From Luteibacter sp. UNCMF331Sha3.1 (lineage in GTDB: Bacteria > Pseudomonadota > Gammaproteobacteria > Xanthomonadales > Rhodanobacteraceae): 64,000 nt of DNA. The translations under genes were made by a program, and so were the position numbers. The stretch covers positions 1,511,004 through 1,575,003 of the forward strand of contig NZ_FOBU01000001.1 of NCBI RefSeq assembly GCF_900109915.1, read 5' to 3'. The first letter of the stretch is position 1; each line of letters begins with the position of its first letter. Positions 9,537 through 17,959 of this stretch are shown in pieces. The notes under the pieces are model-generated. The model searched no databases. It worked only from the letters and a program-made list of their open reading frames with translations, and was not told the DNA's origin.

Positions 9537-9566
9537 AGAAAAGGGGCGCCGAAGCGCCCCTTTTCT
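9537..9566 (-). terminator. intrinsic terminator of glnA
   Basis: A 13-bp perfect stem (AGAAAAGGGGCGC, loop CGAA, GCGCCCCTTTTCT) lies 28 bases after the glnA stop. On the minus strand the loop is UUCG and the stem is followed by a T-rich run. The arms themselves carry A/T runs, so the element could act in both directions. Confidence 0.85.
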
Positions 9567-9593
9567 GCCGCATGCGACGATGATCCGAAGCGA

Positions 9594-11006
9594 TCAGATC
9601 GCGTAGTACATCTGGAACTCGAGCGGATGCGTGCTGGCACGGTAGCGCGTCACTTCCTGCATCTTCAGCGCGATGTAACCGTCGATGAAGTCGTCGGTGA
9701 ACACGCCGCCCGCCTTCAGGAACTCGCGATCCTTGTCGAGCGCGGCGAGCGCTTCGTCGAGGCTGGCGCAGACCTGCGGGATGTTCTTCTCTTCTTCCGG
9801 CGGCAGGTCGTAGAGATCCTTGTCGGCCGGCGCACCCGGGTCGATCTTGTTCAGGATGCCGTCGAGGCCCGCCATCATGAGCACGGTGAACGTCAGGTAG
9901 CCCGACTGCATCGGATCCGGGAAGCGGATCTCGATACGACGACCCTTCGGGCTCGACACGTACGGGATGCGGCACGACGCCGAACGGTTGCGCGCCGAGT
10001 AGGCGAGCATCACCGGCGCTTCGTAACCCGGCACGAGGCGCTTGTAGCTGTTCGTCGTGGAGTTGGCGAAGGCGTTGATGGCCTTGGCGTGCTTGAAGAT
10101 GCCGCCGATGTACCACAGCGCCGTCTGCGACAGGCCGCCGTACAGGTCGCCCGCGAACAGGTTCTCGCCGTTCTTAGACAGCGACTGGTGCACGTGCATG
10201 CCCGAGCCGTTGTCGCCGACGATCGGCTTCGGCATGAACGTCACCGTCTTGCCGGCCTGGTGGGCGACATTCTTGATGACGTACTTCATCGTCATCAGTT
10301 CGTCGGCCTTCTTCACCAGCGTGTTGAAGCGCGTGCCGATCTCGCACTGGCCCGCGTTCGCGACTTCATGGTGGTGCACCTCGACCACCTGGCCGAGCGA
10401 CTCCAGCACCTTGCACATGTCGGCGCGCAGGTCGCCCAGGCTGTCGACCGGCGCAACGGGGAAATAGCCACCTTTCACGCCCGGGCGATGGCCCGTGTTG
10501 GTGCCGTCGTACTTGTAACGCGAGGCCCACGCGGCTTCTTCGGAGTTGATCTCGTAGAACACGCGGCCCATGTCGTTCTGCCAGCGGATCGAGTCGAAAA
10601 TGAAGAACTCGGGCTCCGGACCGAAGAACGCCGTGTCGGCGATGCCGGTCGACTTCAGGAAAGCTTCGGCGCGCTTCGCGATGGAGCGCGGATCGCGGCC
10701 ATAGGCCTGCATGGTGCTCGGCTCGAGCACGTCGCAATGCATGATCAGCTGCTTGTGGGCGCTGAACGGATCGAGATGGGCCGTTTCCGGGTCCGGCATG
10801 AGGACCATGTCGGATTCGTTGATGCCCTTCCAGCCCGCGATGGACGAACCGTCGAACATCTTGCCGTCTTCGAACGTGCTCTCGTCGATGGCATGGTGCG
10901 GGAACGTCACGTGGTGGTGCTTGCCGAGGATGTCGGCGAAGCGCAGGTCGACGAACTCGATTTCCTCGTCCTTGATCAGGTTCAGCACTTTGGAGACGGC
11001 GGACAT
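9594..11006 (-). CDS. glnA: glutamine synthetase type I
   Basis: A 470-residue protein, the normal length for bacterial GS-I beta. It makes glutamine from glutamate, ammonia and ATP and is the main entry of nitrogen. Visible signatures are FDGSSIAGW near the N-terminus, the ATP-binding [16 protein letters not shown] and the adenylylation site LYDLPPEE near residue 400, so activity is likely tuned by GlnE. On the minus strand GAGG lies six bases before the ATG. The upstream control region has a sigma-54 promoter and two NtrC-type sites, annotated separately. No glnK, amtB or ntrBC gene is adjacent in this window. Confidence 0.97.
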   Translation of the reverse strand: MSAVSKVLNLIKDEEIEFVDLRFADILGKHHHVTFPHHAIDESTFEDGKMFDGSSIAGWKGINESDMVLMPDPETAHLDPFSAHKQLIMHCDVLEPSTMQAYGRDPRSIAKRAEAFLKSTGIADTAFFGPEPEFFIFDSIRWQNDMGRVFYEINSEEAAWASRYKYDGTNTGHRPGVKGGYFPVAPVDSLGDLRADMCKVLESLGQVVEVHHHEVANAGQCEIGTRFNTLVKKADELMTMKYVIKNVAHQAGKTVTFMPKPIVGDNGSGMHVHQSLSKNGENLFAGDLYGGLSQTALWYIGGIFKHAKAINAFANSTTNSYKRLVPGYEAPVMLAYSARNRSASCRIPYVSSPKGRRIEIRFPDPMQSGYLTFTVLMMAGLDGILNKIDPGAPADKDLYDLPPEEEKNIPQVCASLDEALAALDKDREFLKAGGVFTDDFIDGYIALKMQEVTRYRASTHPLEFQMYYAI

Positions 11007-11043
11007 ACAAACCTCGAAATGGGTGTTGGGCTTCGGGGAAGGA

Positions 11044-11058
11044 GCAAGCGTCGTGCCA
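11044..11058 (-). promoter_or_regulatory. sigma-54 promoter of glnA
   Basis: On the minus strand the sequence reads TGGCACGACGCTTGC, matching the sigma-54 consensus TGGCAC-N5-TTGC with the invariant GG and GC exactly 12 bases apart. The start of transcription would be about 11032, leaving a short leader of about 25 bases before the glnA ATG. Confidence 0.88.
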
Positions 11059-11130
11059 GAGCGCCCTGTCGAACGGATCGGCTCTGACCAGCCTCCGCAT
11101 CATAGACCGCTCCCTCAGGGCGGCGGTAGT

Positions 11131-11147
11131 TGCACCAGAATGGTGCG
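11131..11147 (-). promoter_or_regulatory. NtrC binding site 1 (promoter-proximal)
   Basis: TGCACCAGAATGGTGCG fits the NtrC consensus GCACC-N5-GGTGC. Its centre (11139) lies about 107 bases upstream of the predicted glnA start, close to the -108 site of the Escherichia coli glnA promoter. Confidence 0.82.
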
Positions 11148-11161
11148 ATCGTTGGTCGGTA

Positions 11162-11178
11162 TGCACGGGGCTAGTGCG
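11162..11178 (-). promoter_or_regulatory. NtrC binding site 2 (distal)
   Basis: TGCACGGGGCTAGTGCG keeps GCAC-N7-GTGC, a weaker match than site 1. Its centre (11170) is 31 bases from that of site 1, three helical turns, and about 138 bases upstream of the predicted start, like the distal E. coli site near -140. The remaining bases 11179-11350 must hold the promoter of the next gene on the plus strand. No clear -35/-10 pair was found there. Confidence 0.6.
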
Positions 11179-11350
11179 CCCTCGACGCGCTCGGCCAGTC
11201 CAACCGTCAGCGCGCCTCGCTCAGGCGTCGAGCGAGCTCATCGGGTCGGCAGTGTGTCCTCCCCCCATGGTCCCCGAGCCTATCCACGGATGAATCGATC
11301 CGGCGCAACGATCGTTACGCTGGCAGGATGACGACGCCATCCCGTGGGTA

Positions 11351-13171
11351 ATGACCATGCGAGCCATCCGCGTCGCCATCGCGCTCTCGTTCTGTACCAC
11401 CGCCGCCCATGCGGCGCAGCGTACGTACGCCAATCCCGTCGACATCGATTACCGCTACAACTTCGAGCAGATGAACGAGGGCATCTCGTACCGCACCGGC
11501 GCCGATCCGGCGATCGTGCGCTTCGGCTATGCGTACTTCATGTTCCAGACGCTCGCCGACGGGTACTGGATGTCGAGGGATCTGGTCGACTGGCGCTTCG
11601 TGAAACCCGATCACTGGCCCTTCGACAGCGAAGTGGCGCCGGCGACGCTCGTCGCCGGTGGCAGGCTGTTCCTCATGCAGTCGGCGTTTTCGCCGCGGCC
11701 ACTGATGGTCTCGACGGATCCGGCGAGCGGGCGCTGGCAGTTCTGGACGCGGCTCCTTCCACCGGTACCGGGCGCGACGCAGTACGACGAAACCGGAGCG
11801 CGCGTGGCGAGCGGCGCGTTGGCGCCGGGGCCGTGGGATCCGGGCCTGTTCCAGGATGTCGACGGCAAGGTGTACCTGTACTGGGGTTCGTCGGATACGC
11901 ATCCGCTGTACGGCGCGCAATTCGATCTGCGGCTCGGCGCGACGGAGGGCGAAGGCAAGCGCCTCGCTTTCGCCACTGCGCCGAAGGCCTTCATCCATTT
12001 GGACCCGGCGAACCATGGATGGGAACGCTTCGGCCCCGATCACACCATGGGCGACAGGCCGGCCTACATGGAGGGCTCGTGGATGAACGAACACGGCGGC
12101 CGTTACTACTTCCAGTACGGTGCGCCCGGCACCGAGTACAACGTGTATGCCACAGGCGTCTACGTCGGCAAGGGGCCACTCGGTCCCTTCGAGTACGCGC
12201 CGTACAATCCCGTCGGTTACAAGCCGGGCGGGTTCGTGACGGGTGCGGGCCACGGTTCGACGTTCGAAGACGCGTACGGCAACGCGTGGAACGCGGGCAC
12301 GGCGTGGCTCGGCGTGAACTGGACGTTCGAACGTCGCATCGACCTGTTTCCCGCGGGCTGGCACGACGACGGACAGATGTGGATCGACACGCGCTTCGGC
12401 GACTTCCCGCAAAGGATGCCGGACCACAGGCTGCGCGCCGGCGAGAGCACGTTCGCCGGCTGGATGCTGTTGTCGTATCGCAAGCCCGCGGTCGCGTCGT
12501 CGTCGCTGCCGGACCATGCGGCGTCGACCGTGACCGACGAGGATCCGCGTTCGTTCTGGGTCGCGCGCGACAACACGGCCGGCCAGACGTTGACGGTCGA
12601 CCTGGGCGGCACGCCCACCGTGCGCGCCGTGCAGGTGAACTACGCCGATTACCGGTCGGAGCGGTTCGGTGACGCGCCCGATATCGTGACGCGGTTCGTG
12701 CTTCAGGGTTCCCTCGACGGCAGGCACTGGCAGGTGCTCGCCGATCTCTCGAACGAGTCACGCGATCGACCCAACGCGTACATCGAACTGAAACGGCCGG
12801 CGTCGTTGCGCTACGTGCGTTACGTCCACGGGCATGCCGGCGCGAAGCATCTTGCGATCTCCGATATGCGGATCTTCGGAAACGCGGAGGGCCCCGCGGC
12901 CGCCGCACCGGTCGGCGTCACGGCGCAACGGGGCGCCGATACTCGCGAAGCGACGATCTCGTGGACGCCCGTCGAGGGCGCGGTAGGCTACAACGTGCGC
13001 TGGGGATTGGCTGCCGATCGCCTGCACGCCACCTACCAGCGTTTTGCGGACCAGCCGACATCGATTACGCTTCGCTCCTTGAACAAGGGCGTTCGCTACG
13101 TCGTGGCCGTGGAAGCTTTCAACGAGCATGGCGTATCGCCGCTGTCGCAGACCGTTGTCATCGCTCCGTAG
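11351..13171 (+). CDS. secreted GH43-type glycoside hydrolase with F5/8C and fibronectin III domains
   Basis: A 606-residue protein with a signal peptide (IALSFCTTAAHA). Residues 20-350 form a five-bladed-propeller glycosidase domain (TGADPAIVRFGYAYFMF and WMSRDLVDW are GH43-like). Residues 370-515 resemble an F5/8 type C (discoidin) carbohydrate-binding domain (FWVARDNTAGQTLTVDLGG, then YVRYV). Residues 525-606 form a fibronectin III module. It probably acts on arabinan- or xylan-like plant polysaccharide outside the cell; the exact substrate is unknown. Two in-frame ATGs (11351 and 11357) are possible, and GTGGG lies at a good distance for the second. The next gene follows after about 40 bases. 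Confidence 0.78.
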   Translation: MTMRAIRVAIALSFCTTAAHAAQRTYANPVDIDYRYNFEQMNEGISYRTGADPAIVRFGYAYFMFQTLADGYWMSRDLVDWRFVKPDHWPFDSEVAPATLVAGGRLFLMQSAFSPRPLMVSTDPASGRWQFWTRLLPPVPGATQYDETGARVASGALAPGPWDPGLFQDVDGKVYLYWGSSDTHPLYGAQFDLRLGATEGEGKRLAFATAPKAFIHLDPANHGWERFGPDHTMGDRPAYMEGSWMNEHGGRYYFQYGAPGTEYNVYATGVYVGKGPLGPFEYAPYNPVGYKPGGFVTGAGHGSTFEDAYGNAWNAGTAWLGVNWTFERRIDLFPAGWHDDGQMWIDTRFGDFPQRMPDHRLRAGESTFAGWMLLSYRKPAVASSSLPDHAASTVTDEDPRSFWVARDNTAGQTLTVDLGGTPTVRAVQVNYADYRSERFGDAPDIVTRFVLQGSLDGRHWQVLADLSNESRDRPNAYIELKRPASLRYVRYVHGHAGAKHLAISDMRIFGNAEGPAAAAPVGVTAQRGADTREATISWTPVEGAVGYNVRWGLAADRLHATYQRFADQPTSITLRSLNKGVRYVVAVEAFNEHGVSPLSQTVVIAP

Positions 13172-13211
13172 CAAACCGGGCGGGGCCACGCACCACCCGA
13201 TGGAATTTCGC

Positions 13212-14897
13212 ATGACCAGCAGACACGACGACGATACGCCCGACGAAGGGCGCCGCCGCCTCCTTGGCGGCATGGCCACCACCGGCGCGCTCCTCGCGCT
13301 GGGTGGCGTGGACGCCGCCGCTGCGGCGGACGGAAAACGGACGGCAGCGCCGGCGCCGACCGACAAGGCCCTCGATGCGCTGCTCGCGAAGCACATCCAT
13401 AACGTCGTGGTGATCTACGCCGAGAATCGCAGTTTCAACAACCTCTTCGGTGATTTCCCCGGCCTGCAGCAGCCGTTGAGCGCCGTGCCGGCCGAGCGCC
13501 TCGTGCAGCGCGATCGCGACGGCACACCGCTGAAGACGCTGCCGCCGATCTGGGGCGGGATGGTGCCGCACGAGCAGGTCGTCGATCACAAGACCTACAA
13601 GATCGGCGAGAAAGACATCGTCGACCTGCCGAACGCGCCATGGGCGCTTCATACCGGCGACGGTACACCGCTGCCGCATGGCGTGGTGACGCGCGATCTC
13701 GTGCACGCGTTCTACAACAACCAGCTACAGATCAACGGCGGCAGGAACGATGGCTTCGTCGCCTGGGGCGACAACGGTGCGCTGACGATGGGCCACTATG
13801 CCAGCACGCCGGTCCACCTGCGCCTCTGGCGGCTGGCCGAGCAGTTCACGCTGTGCGACAACTTCTTCATGGGCGCGTTCGGTGGTTCGTTTCTCAATCA
13901 CCAGTACCTCGTGGCGGCGCGCCCGCCGCTCTATCCGGATGCGGACAAGAGCCCGGCGCAGTTCAACATCGCGGTGACGGAGAGTGGCGAAGCGACGGAT
14001 TTCCGCCTGAAGATGGCGGACGATTCGCCGAAGAGCGCGATGGACGGCAAGCCGAAGTTCGCGCACCACAATACGCTCACGCCCGACTTCTACGCCGTCA
14101 ACACGATCGGCCCGCCGTACTCGCCCGGCTTCAACGTCGACCGGAAAAACCCGCTGCTCGCCGATGCGACGAGCCCGAACACGCTGGTGGCGCAGACGCA
14201 CAAGCACATCGGCGACATGCTTTCGGCGAAGCACGTCGACTGGGCGTGGTACGGCGGTGCGTTCCAGGCGGCGCTCGACGGCAAGGGCGATGGCGACGAC
14301 GGCAGTTTCCCGCAGACGCCGAATTTCCAGCCGCATCACCAGCCGCTGAATTACTTCGCATCGCTCGCGCCCGGGACCGACGCTCGCAAGGCTCATCTGC
14401 GCGATGGTGGCCTCGGCGAAACGCCGAAGACGAACCGATTCCTCGCCGACGTCGCGGCCGGGAAGCTGCCGGCCGTCACGTTCTACAAGCCTCAGGGCGA
14501 CCTGAACATGCATGCCGGCTACTCGGATGTCGAAGCCGGCGATCGCCACATCGCCAACGTCGTGCATGCGCTGCAGAAGAGCCCGCAGTGGAAGAACATG
14601 CTGGTGGTCGTCACGTTCGACGAGAACGGCGGCTGGTGGGACCACGTCGCACCTCCGAAGGGCGACCGTTGGGGTCCGGGCACGCGCATTCCCGCGCTGG
14701 TGATCTCGCCGTTCGCGAAGAAGGGTCACGTGGAGCATACGATCTACGACACCGGCTCCATCGCGCGCTTCGTGACGCGACGCTTCGGGCTTGAAAAGCT
14801 GCCGGGCCTCACGATGCGTGAAGAGGCGATGGTGGCGGCCGGTGGTCCGGCACCGGGCGACCTGACCGAGACGCTGGTGTTTCCCACTCACGCCTGA
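13212..14897 (+). CDS. Tat-exported phospholipase C / acid phosphatase (AcpA family)
   Basis: A 561-residue protein. The N-terminus has a twin-arginine signal (EGRRRLLGGMATTGALLALG), so it is likely exported folded. The phosphoesterase motif NVVVIYAENRSFNNLFG is the family signature that carries a metal ligand (Glu/Asn), and later motifs include NGGWWDHVAPP and GPGTRIPALVISPFAKKG. Members cleave phosphodiesters or phosphomonoesters of lipids or other substrates. Starts at 13200 and 13212 are both in frame; 13212 is chosen because GGAA lies upstream and the twin arginines then sit nearer the N-terminus. It may be co-transcribed with the GH43 gene 40 bases before it. Confidence 0.85.
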   Translation: MTSRHDDDTPDEGRRRLLGGMATTGALLALGGVDAAAAADGKRTAAPAPTDKALDALLAKHIHNVVVIYAENRSFNNLFGDFPGLQQPLSAVPAERLVQRDRDGTPLKTLPPIWGGMVPHEQVVDHKTYKIGEKDIVDLPNAPWALHTGDGTPLPHGVVTRDLVHAFYNNQLQINGGRNDGFVAWGDNGALTMGHYASTPVHLRLWRLAEQFTLCDNFFMGAFGGSFLNHQYLVAARPPLYPDADKSPAQFNIAVTESGEATDFRLKMADDSPKSAMDGKPKFAHHNTLTPDFYAVNTIGPPYSPGFNVDRKNPLLADATSPNTLVAQTHKHIGDMLSAKHVDWAWYGGAFQAALDGKGDGDDGSFPQTPNFQPHHQPLNYFASLAPGTDARKAHLRDGGLGETPKTNRFLADVAAGKLPAVTFYKPQGDLNMHAGYSDVEAGDRHIANVVHALQKSPQWKNMLVVVTFDENGGWWDHVAPPKGDRWGPGTRIPALVISPFAKKGHVEHTIYDTGSIARFVTRRFGLEKLPGLTMREEAMVAAGGPAPGDLTETLVFPTHA

Positions 14898-14900
14898 TCC

Positions 14901-15005
14901 GGCCTTGGCTGCGATGGGGCTCGCCGCGAGCGCGCTCCCACAGGGCGGGTTCGTGCTCGTGTGGGAGCGGCCTTGGCCGCGATGGGGCTTGCCGCGAGCG
15001 CGCCC
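14901..15005. repeat. two tandem REP-like units between convergent genes
   Basis: A 37-base unit (GGCCTTGGC-GCGATGGGGCT-GCCGCGAGCGCGC) occurs at 14901-14937 and again at 14969-15005 with a few changes. The spacer contains TGTGGGAGC. This fits extragenic repeats of pseudomonads and xanthomonads and may also act as a terminator for the two genes that meet here. Confidence 0.7.
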
Positions 15006-15013
15006 GCACTGGG

Positions 15014-16561
15014 CTAGTGCCCGCCGGTGCCGCCCGGCGCGAACGGCGGTTTCGCGAACCATACGGCGATCATCGCGATACCGAACATCAGGCTGAATAC
15101 CCAGAACACGTCGTTGACCGCGAGCGTGGCGGCCTGCATGTCGACGATGCGGTTGAGTGCCGCGTTCGCCGTCGGCCCCTGCGCGCCAAAGGTCTGCAGG
15201 CGATCGAGGTACTCGGTGGTCGCGCGGCCGCCCTCGGTCACGTTTTCGGAGAGCACGGCGTGGTGATACGTCGTGCGGTGCGAATACATGGTGGTGCTGA
15301 CCGCGGTGGCGATGCTCCCCGCCAGCGTGCGGAAGAAGTTCGACAGGCCCGAGGCGCTGGCAACCTGGTCGTCGCGCAGACCCGCCAGGATGATCTGGTT
15401 CACCGGCACGAAGAACAACGCCACACCCGCGCCCATGCATAGTCGTGGCAGCGCCAGCTCGCCGTACGGTGCGTTCGTGCTCAACGTCGACATGTAGAAC
15501 GACGCGGCCGCGAAGATCGCGAAGCCGATGGTGTTCAGCAGTCGCAGGTCGAACCTGTTCTGGAACGCGCCGACGAGCGGCGACATCACGATCGCGAGGA
15601 GGCCGATGGGTGCCACGACGAATCCCGCCCACGTGGCCGTGTAGCCAAGCACCTCCTGCACCCACATGGGCATCACCACGGTGCCGCCGAAGAAGGCGAA
15701 CATGCCCAGCGACAGGCAGAGCACGCCAACGAAGAAGTTTCGCTTGGTGAGCAGGCGCAGCTCCACCACCGGATGCTTGTGCATCAGCTCCCACGCCACG
15801 AGGAACGTGAGGCACACGACGGCGACGATCGCCAGGACGACGATGTTGGTCGACGTGAACCAGTCGTCGTCGTTGCCGTTGTCGAGCATGAACTGCAGAC
15901 ATCCGACACCCACCGCGAGCAGGAACAGGCCCACCGCGTCGATGGGCAGCTTCGCGGTCTTCGATTCGCGGTCGCGCAGGAGTGCGTAGGTAATGACCAG
16001 CGCGAAGATGCCGACCGGGATGTTGATGAAGAAGATCCACGACCAGTGGTAGTTGTCCGTGATCCAGCCGCCGAGAATCGGGCCGAACACGGGAGCCACG
16101 ACCACCGTCATCGCCCATAGCGCGAGTGCGATGGGCCGTTTCGCGACCGGGTAGTTGTTGAGCAGGAGCGTCTGCGACAACGGCACCATCGGACCCGAGA
16201 CCGCGCCCTGCAGGAGGCGGAACACGATCAGCATCGGCATGCTCTGCGCCAGGCCGCACATCGCCGAGAAGACCACGAAGAGCAGCACGGAGATACCGAA
16301 GGTGCGCACCTCGCCGAAGCGCCTGGCGATCCAGCCGGTCAGTGGCTGCATCACCGCGCTCGCCATCGAGTACGCGCTGATCGCCATCGTGCCTTCGTTA
16401 CTGCTGACGCCGAGATTGCCCGCGATGGTGCGCACCGACACGTTGACGATGGAGATGTCGAGCACCTCCATGAACGTCGCGAGTGCGACACCCGCCGTGA
16501 GCAGCGCCAGCGCGCCACCCTTCAGCGGGGGCCTGGCCTGCATCTGCGCCGCGCCGGCCAT
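15014..16561 (-). CDS. multidrug MFS exporter, DHA2 family (EmrB type)
   Basis: A 515-residue membrane protein with about 14 hydrophobic segments, the DHA2 topology. The first helix region VALATFMEVLDISIVNV carries the conserved Asp of the EmrB/QacA family, and LDRLQTFGAQGPTANAALNRIV near the C-terminus is typical of proteobacterial EmrB homologues. It should export hydrophobic drugs by proton antiport together with the adaptor and channel encoded just upstream. The gene begins three bases after the adaptor stop and is last in the operon. Confidence 0.9.
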   Translation of the reverse strand: MAGAAQMQARPPLKGGALALLTAGVALATFMEVLDISIVNVSVRTIAGNLGVSSNEGTMAISAYSMASAVMQPLTGWIARRFGEVRTFGISVLLFVVFSAMCGLAQSMPMLIVFRLLQGAVSGPMVPLSQTLLLNNYPVAKRPIALALWAMTVVVAPVFGPILGGWITDNYHWSWIFFINIPVGIFALVITYALLRDRESKTAKLPIDAVGLFLLAVGVGCLQFMLDNGNDDDWFTSTNIVVLAIVAVVCLTFLVAWELMHKHPVVELRLLTKRNFFVGVLCLSLGMFAFFGGTVVMPMWVQEVLGYTATWAGFVVAPIGLLAIVMSPLVGAFQNRFDLRLLNTIGFAIFAAASFYMSTLSTNAPYGELALPRLCMGAGVALFFVPVNQIILAGLRDDQVASASGLSNFFRTLAGSIATAVSTTMYSHRTTYHHAVLSENVTEGGRATTEYLDRLQTFGAQGPTANAALNRIVDMQAATLAVNDVFWVFSLMFGIAMIAVWFAKPPFAPGGTGGH

Positions 16562-16564
16562 CGG

Positions 16565-17959
16565 TCAGCTACCGCGCCGTGCCGGCACAGGGGCCGGCGT
16601 GTCGTCGACCGTGTTGGCGCGGATGATTTCCAGGGCGCGTTCGTCCGCGCGGGCCATTTCCTTCTCGTAGACGTTGGTGACCGACAGCGGCTTCGTCCTC
16701 GGCGTCTCGGCGAGCACCTTTCCGTCGCGGTCGTGCGTGTCGATGTTCACGTCGGTCGACAGCCCCACGCGGAGCGGATGGCGTCGCAGGTCTTCCGCGT
16801 CGATCGCGATGCGCACCGGCAGGCGCTGCACCACCTTGATCCAGTTGCCGGTGGCGTTTTCCGCCGGCAGCAGCGAGAACGCGCTGCCGGTACCCGCGTT
16901 GAGGCCGGCGACCTTGCCGTGGTACTCGACGTCGGAATACATGTCGGTGCTGATCGTCACCGGCTGGCCGATGCGGATGTGTTCCAGCTGCGTCTCCTTG
17001 AAGTTCGCGTCGACCCACAGATCCGACAACGGTACGACCGTGAGGAGATCCTGGCCCGGCTGCACCCGCTGGCCGACCTGCACCTGCCGCCGCGCCGCGT
17101 AGCCCTCGATCGGCGACACGATCGCATTGCGACCGCTGTTGACCCATGCGTTGCGGAACTGCGCGCGTGCCTGCACCACCGCCGGATAATCTTCCACCGT
17201 CGTGCCGTCCACCTGCGCGTGCGCCGCGGCGGCTTCGCGCTGGGCCGCCTGCAGCGCCGCCAGCGCCTGCTGCATCTGGCGCCTGCCGGTATCCACTTCC
17301 TCGGCGGACACGGCGCGACGCTCGAGCAGCGGGTGGCGTCGATTGTACTCATCGCGCGCCTGTTCGTACTGCGCGCGACGCTGCGGAATCGCCGCGTCGG
17401 CCTGATTCGCCTGCTGCATACGCGCCTGCGCCTCGCGTACCGCCTGCGCGAGCTGGCCTTCCGCGTTCATCAGGGTCACACCGGCGTCCACCGGATCCAG
17501 CTTGATGAGCACCTGGCCGGCATGCACGCGATCGGTTTCTTCCACGGCGACTTCCACCACCGTGCCGGCGACACGCGAGGAGATCGTCACCATGTCGCCC
17601 TTGACGTAGGCATCGTCGGTGGTTTCCCGCTGCGAGAAGACGAAGAGGTAGAGCAGCAGCCAGGCGAGACCGGCGAGCAGGAACACCGCGGCGATGACGG
17701 AGAGCACGATGACCTTCCGGCGCTTCGCCTTCGGATCGTCTTTCTCGTCCTTGTCGTCCTGCTTTTCCTCTGTTTCCTTGTTCTTTTCCTTCGCGTCGTC
17801 GCGCGGGTCATCGTGCTTTCCGTCGTCGCCGTCGTCGTCGCGCGCACTTCCAGCGGGTGCGTCGCCGTACTTGTGCAGATACTTGTAGCGATACTTGTAC
17901 GGCTGCGGCGTCTCGGCGCCTTCGCGGGGTTCGCGCGTCTCGTCGTCGTTCGGGGTCAT
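16565..17959 (-). CDS. HlyD-family membrane fusion protein (EmrA type) with a charged N-terminal extension
   Basis: A 464-residue inner-membrane adaptor. Residues 80-105 form one transmembrane helix (VIAAVFLLAGLAWLLLYLFV), followed by the conserved TTDDAYVKGD, a biotinyl-lipoyl-like domain and a coiled-coil hairpin (residues 150-230). The odd part is the first 78 residues: a Tyr/Lys stretch (PYKYRYKYLHKYG) followed by about 45 almost purely Asp, Glu and Lys residues. That makes a cytoplasmic tail much longer than in E. coli EmrA. The ATG overlaps the stop of the outer-membrane gene by four bases (ATGA). Confidence 0.9.
   Translation of the reverse strand: MTPNDDETREPREGAETPQPYKYRYKYLHKYGDAPAGSARDDDGDDGKHDDPRDDAKEKNKETEEKQDDKDEKDDPKAKRRKVIVLSVIAAVFLLAGLAWLLLYLFVFSQRETTDDAYVKGDMVTISSRVAGTVVEVAVEETDRVHAGQVLIKLDPVDAGVTLMNAEGQLAQAVREAQARMQQANQADAAIPQRRAQYEQARDEYNRRHPLLERRAVSAEEVDTGRRQMQQALAALQAAQREAAAAHAQVDGTTVEDYPAVVQARAQFRNAWVNSGRNAIVSPIEGYAARRQVQVGQRVQPGQDLLTVVPLSDLWVDANFKETQLEHIRIGQPVTISTDMYSDVEYHGKVAGLNAGTGSAFSLLPAENATGNWIKVVQRLPVRIAIDAEDLRRHPLRVGLSTDVNIDTHDRDGKVLAETPRTKPLSVTNVYEKEMARADERALEIIRANTVDDTPAPVPARRGS

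Noticed and set aside
14901-15005. Tandem repeats considered as a CRISPR array
   Set aside because: Only two imperfect units, no spacers of even size and no cas genes. They fit REP-like elements.
13725-16259. A long minus-strand frame overlapping the phospholipase and the EmrB-type pump
   Set aside because: It is a mirror of the two real genes in another frame, without any family signature.
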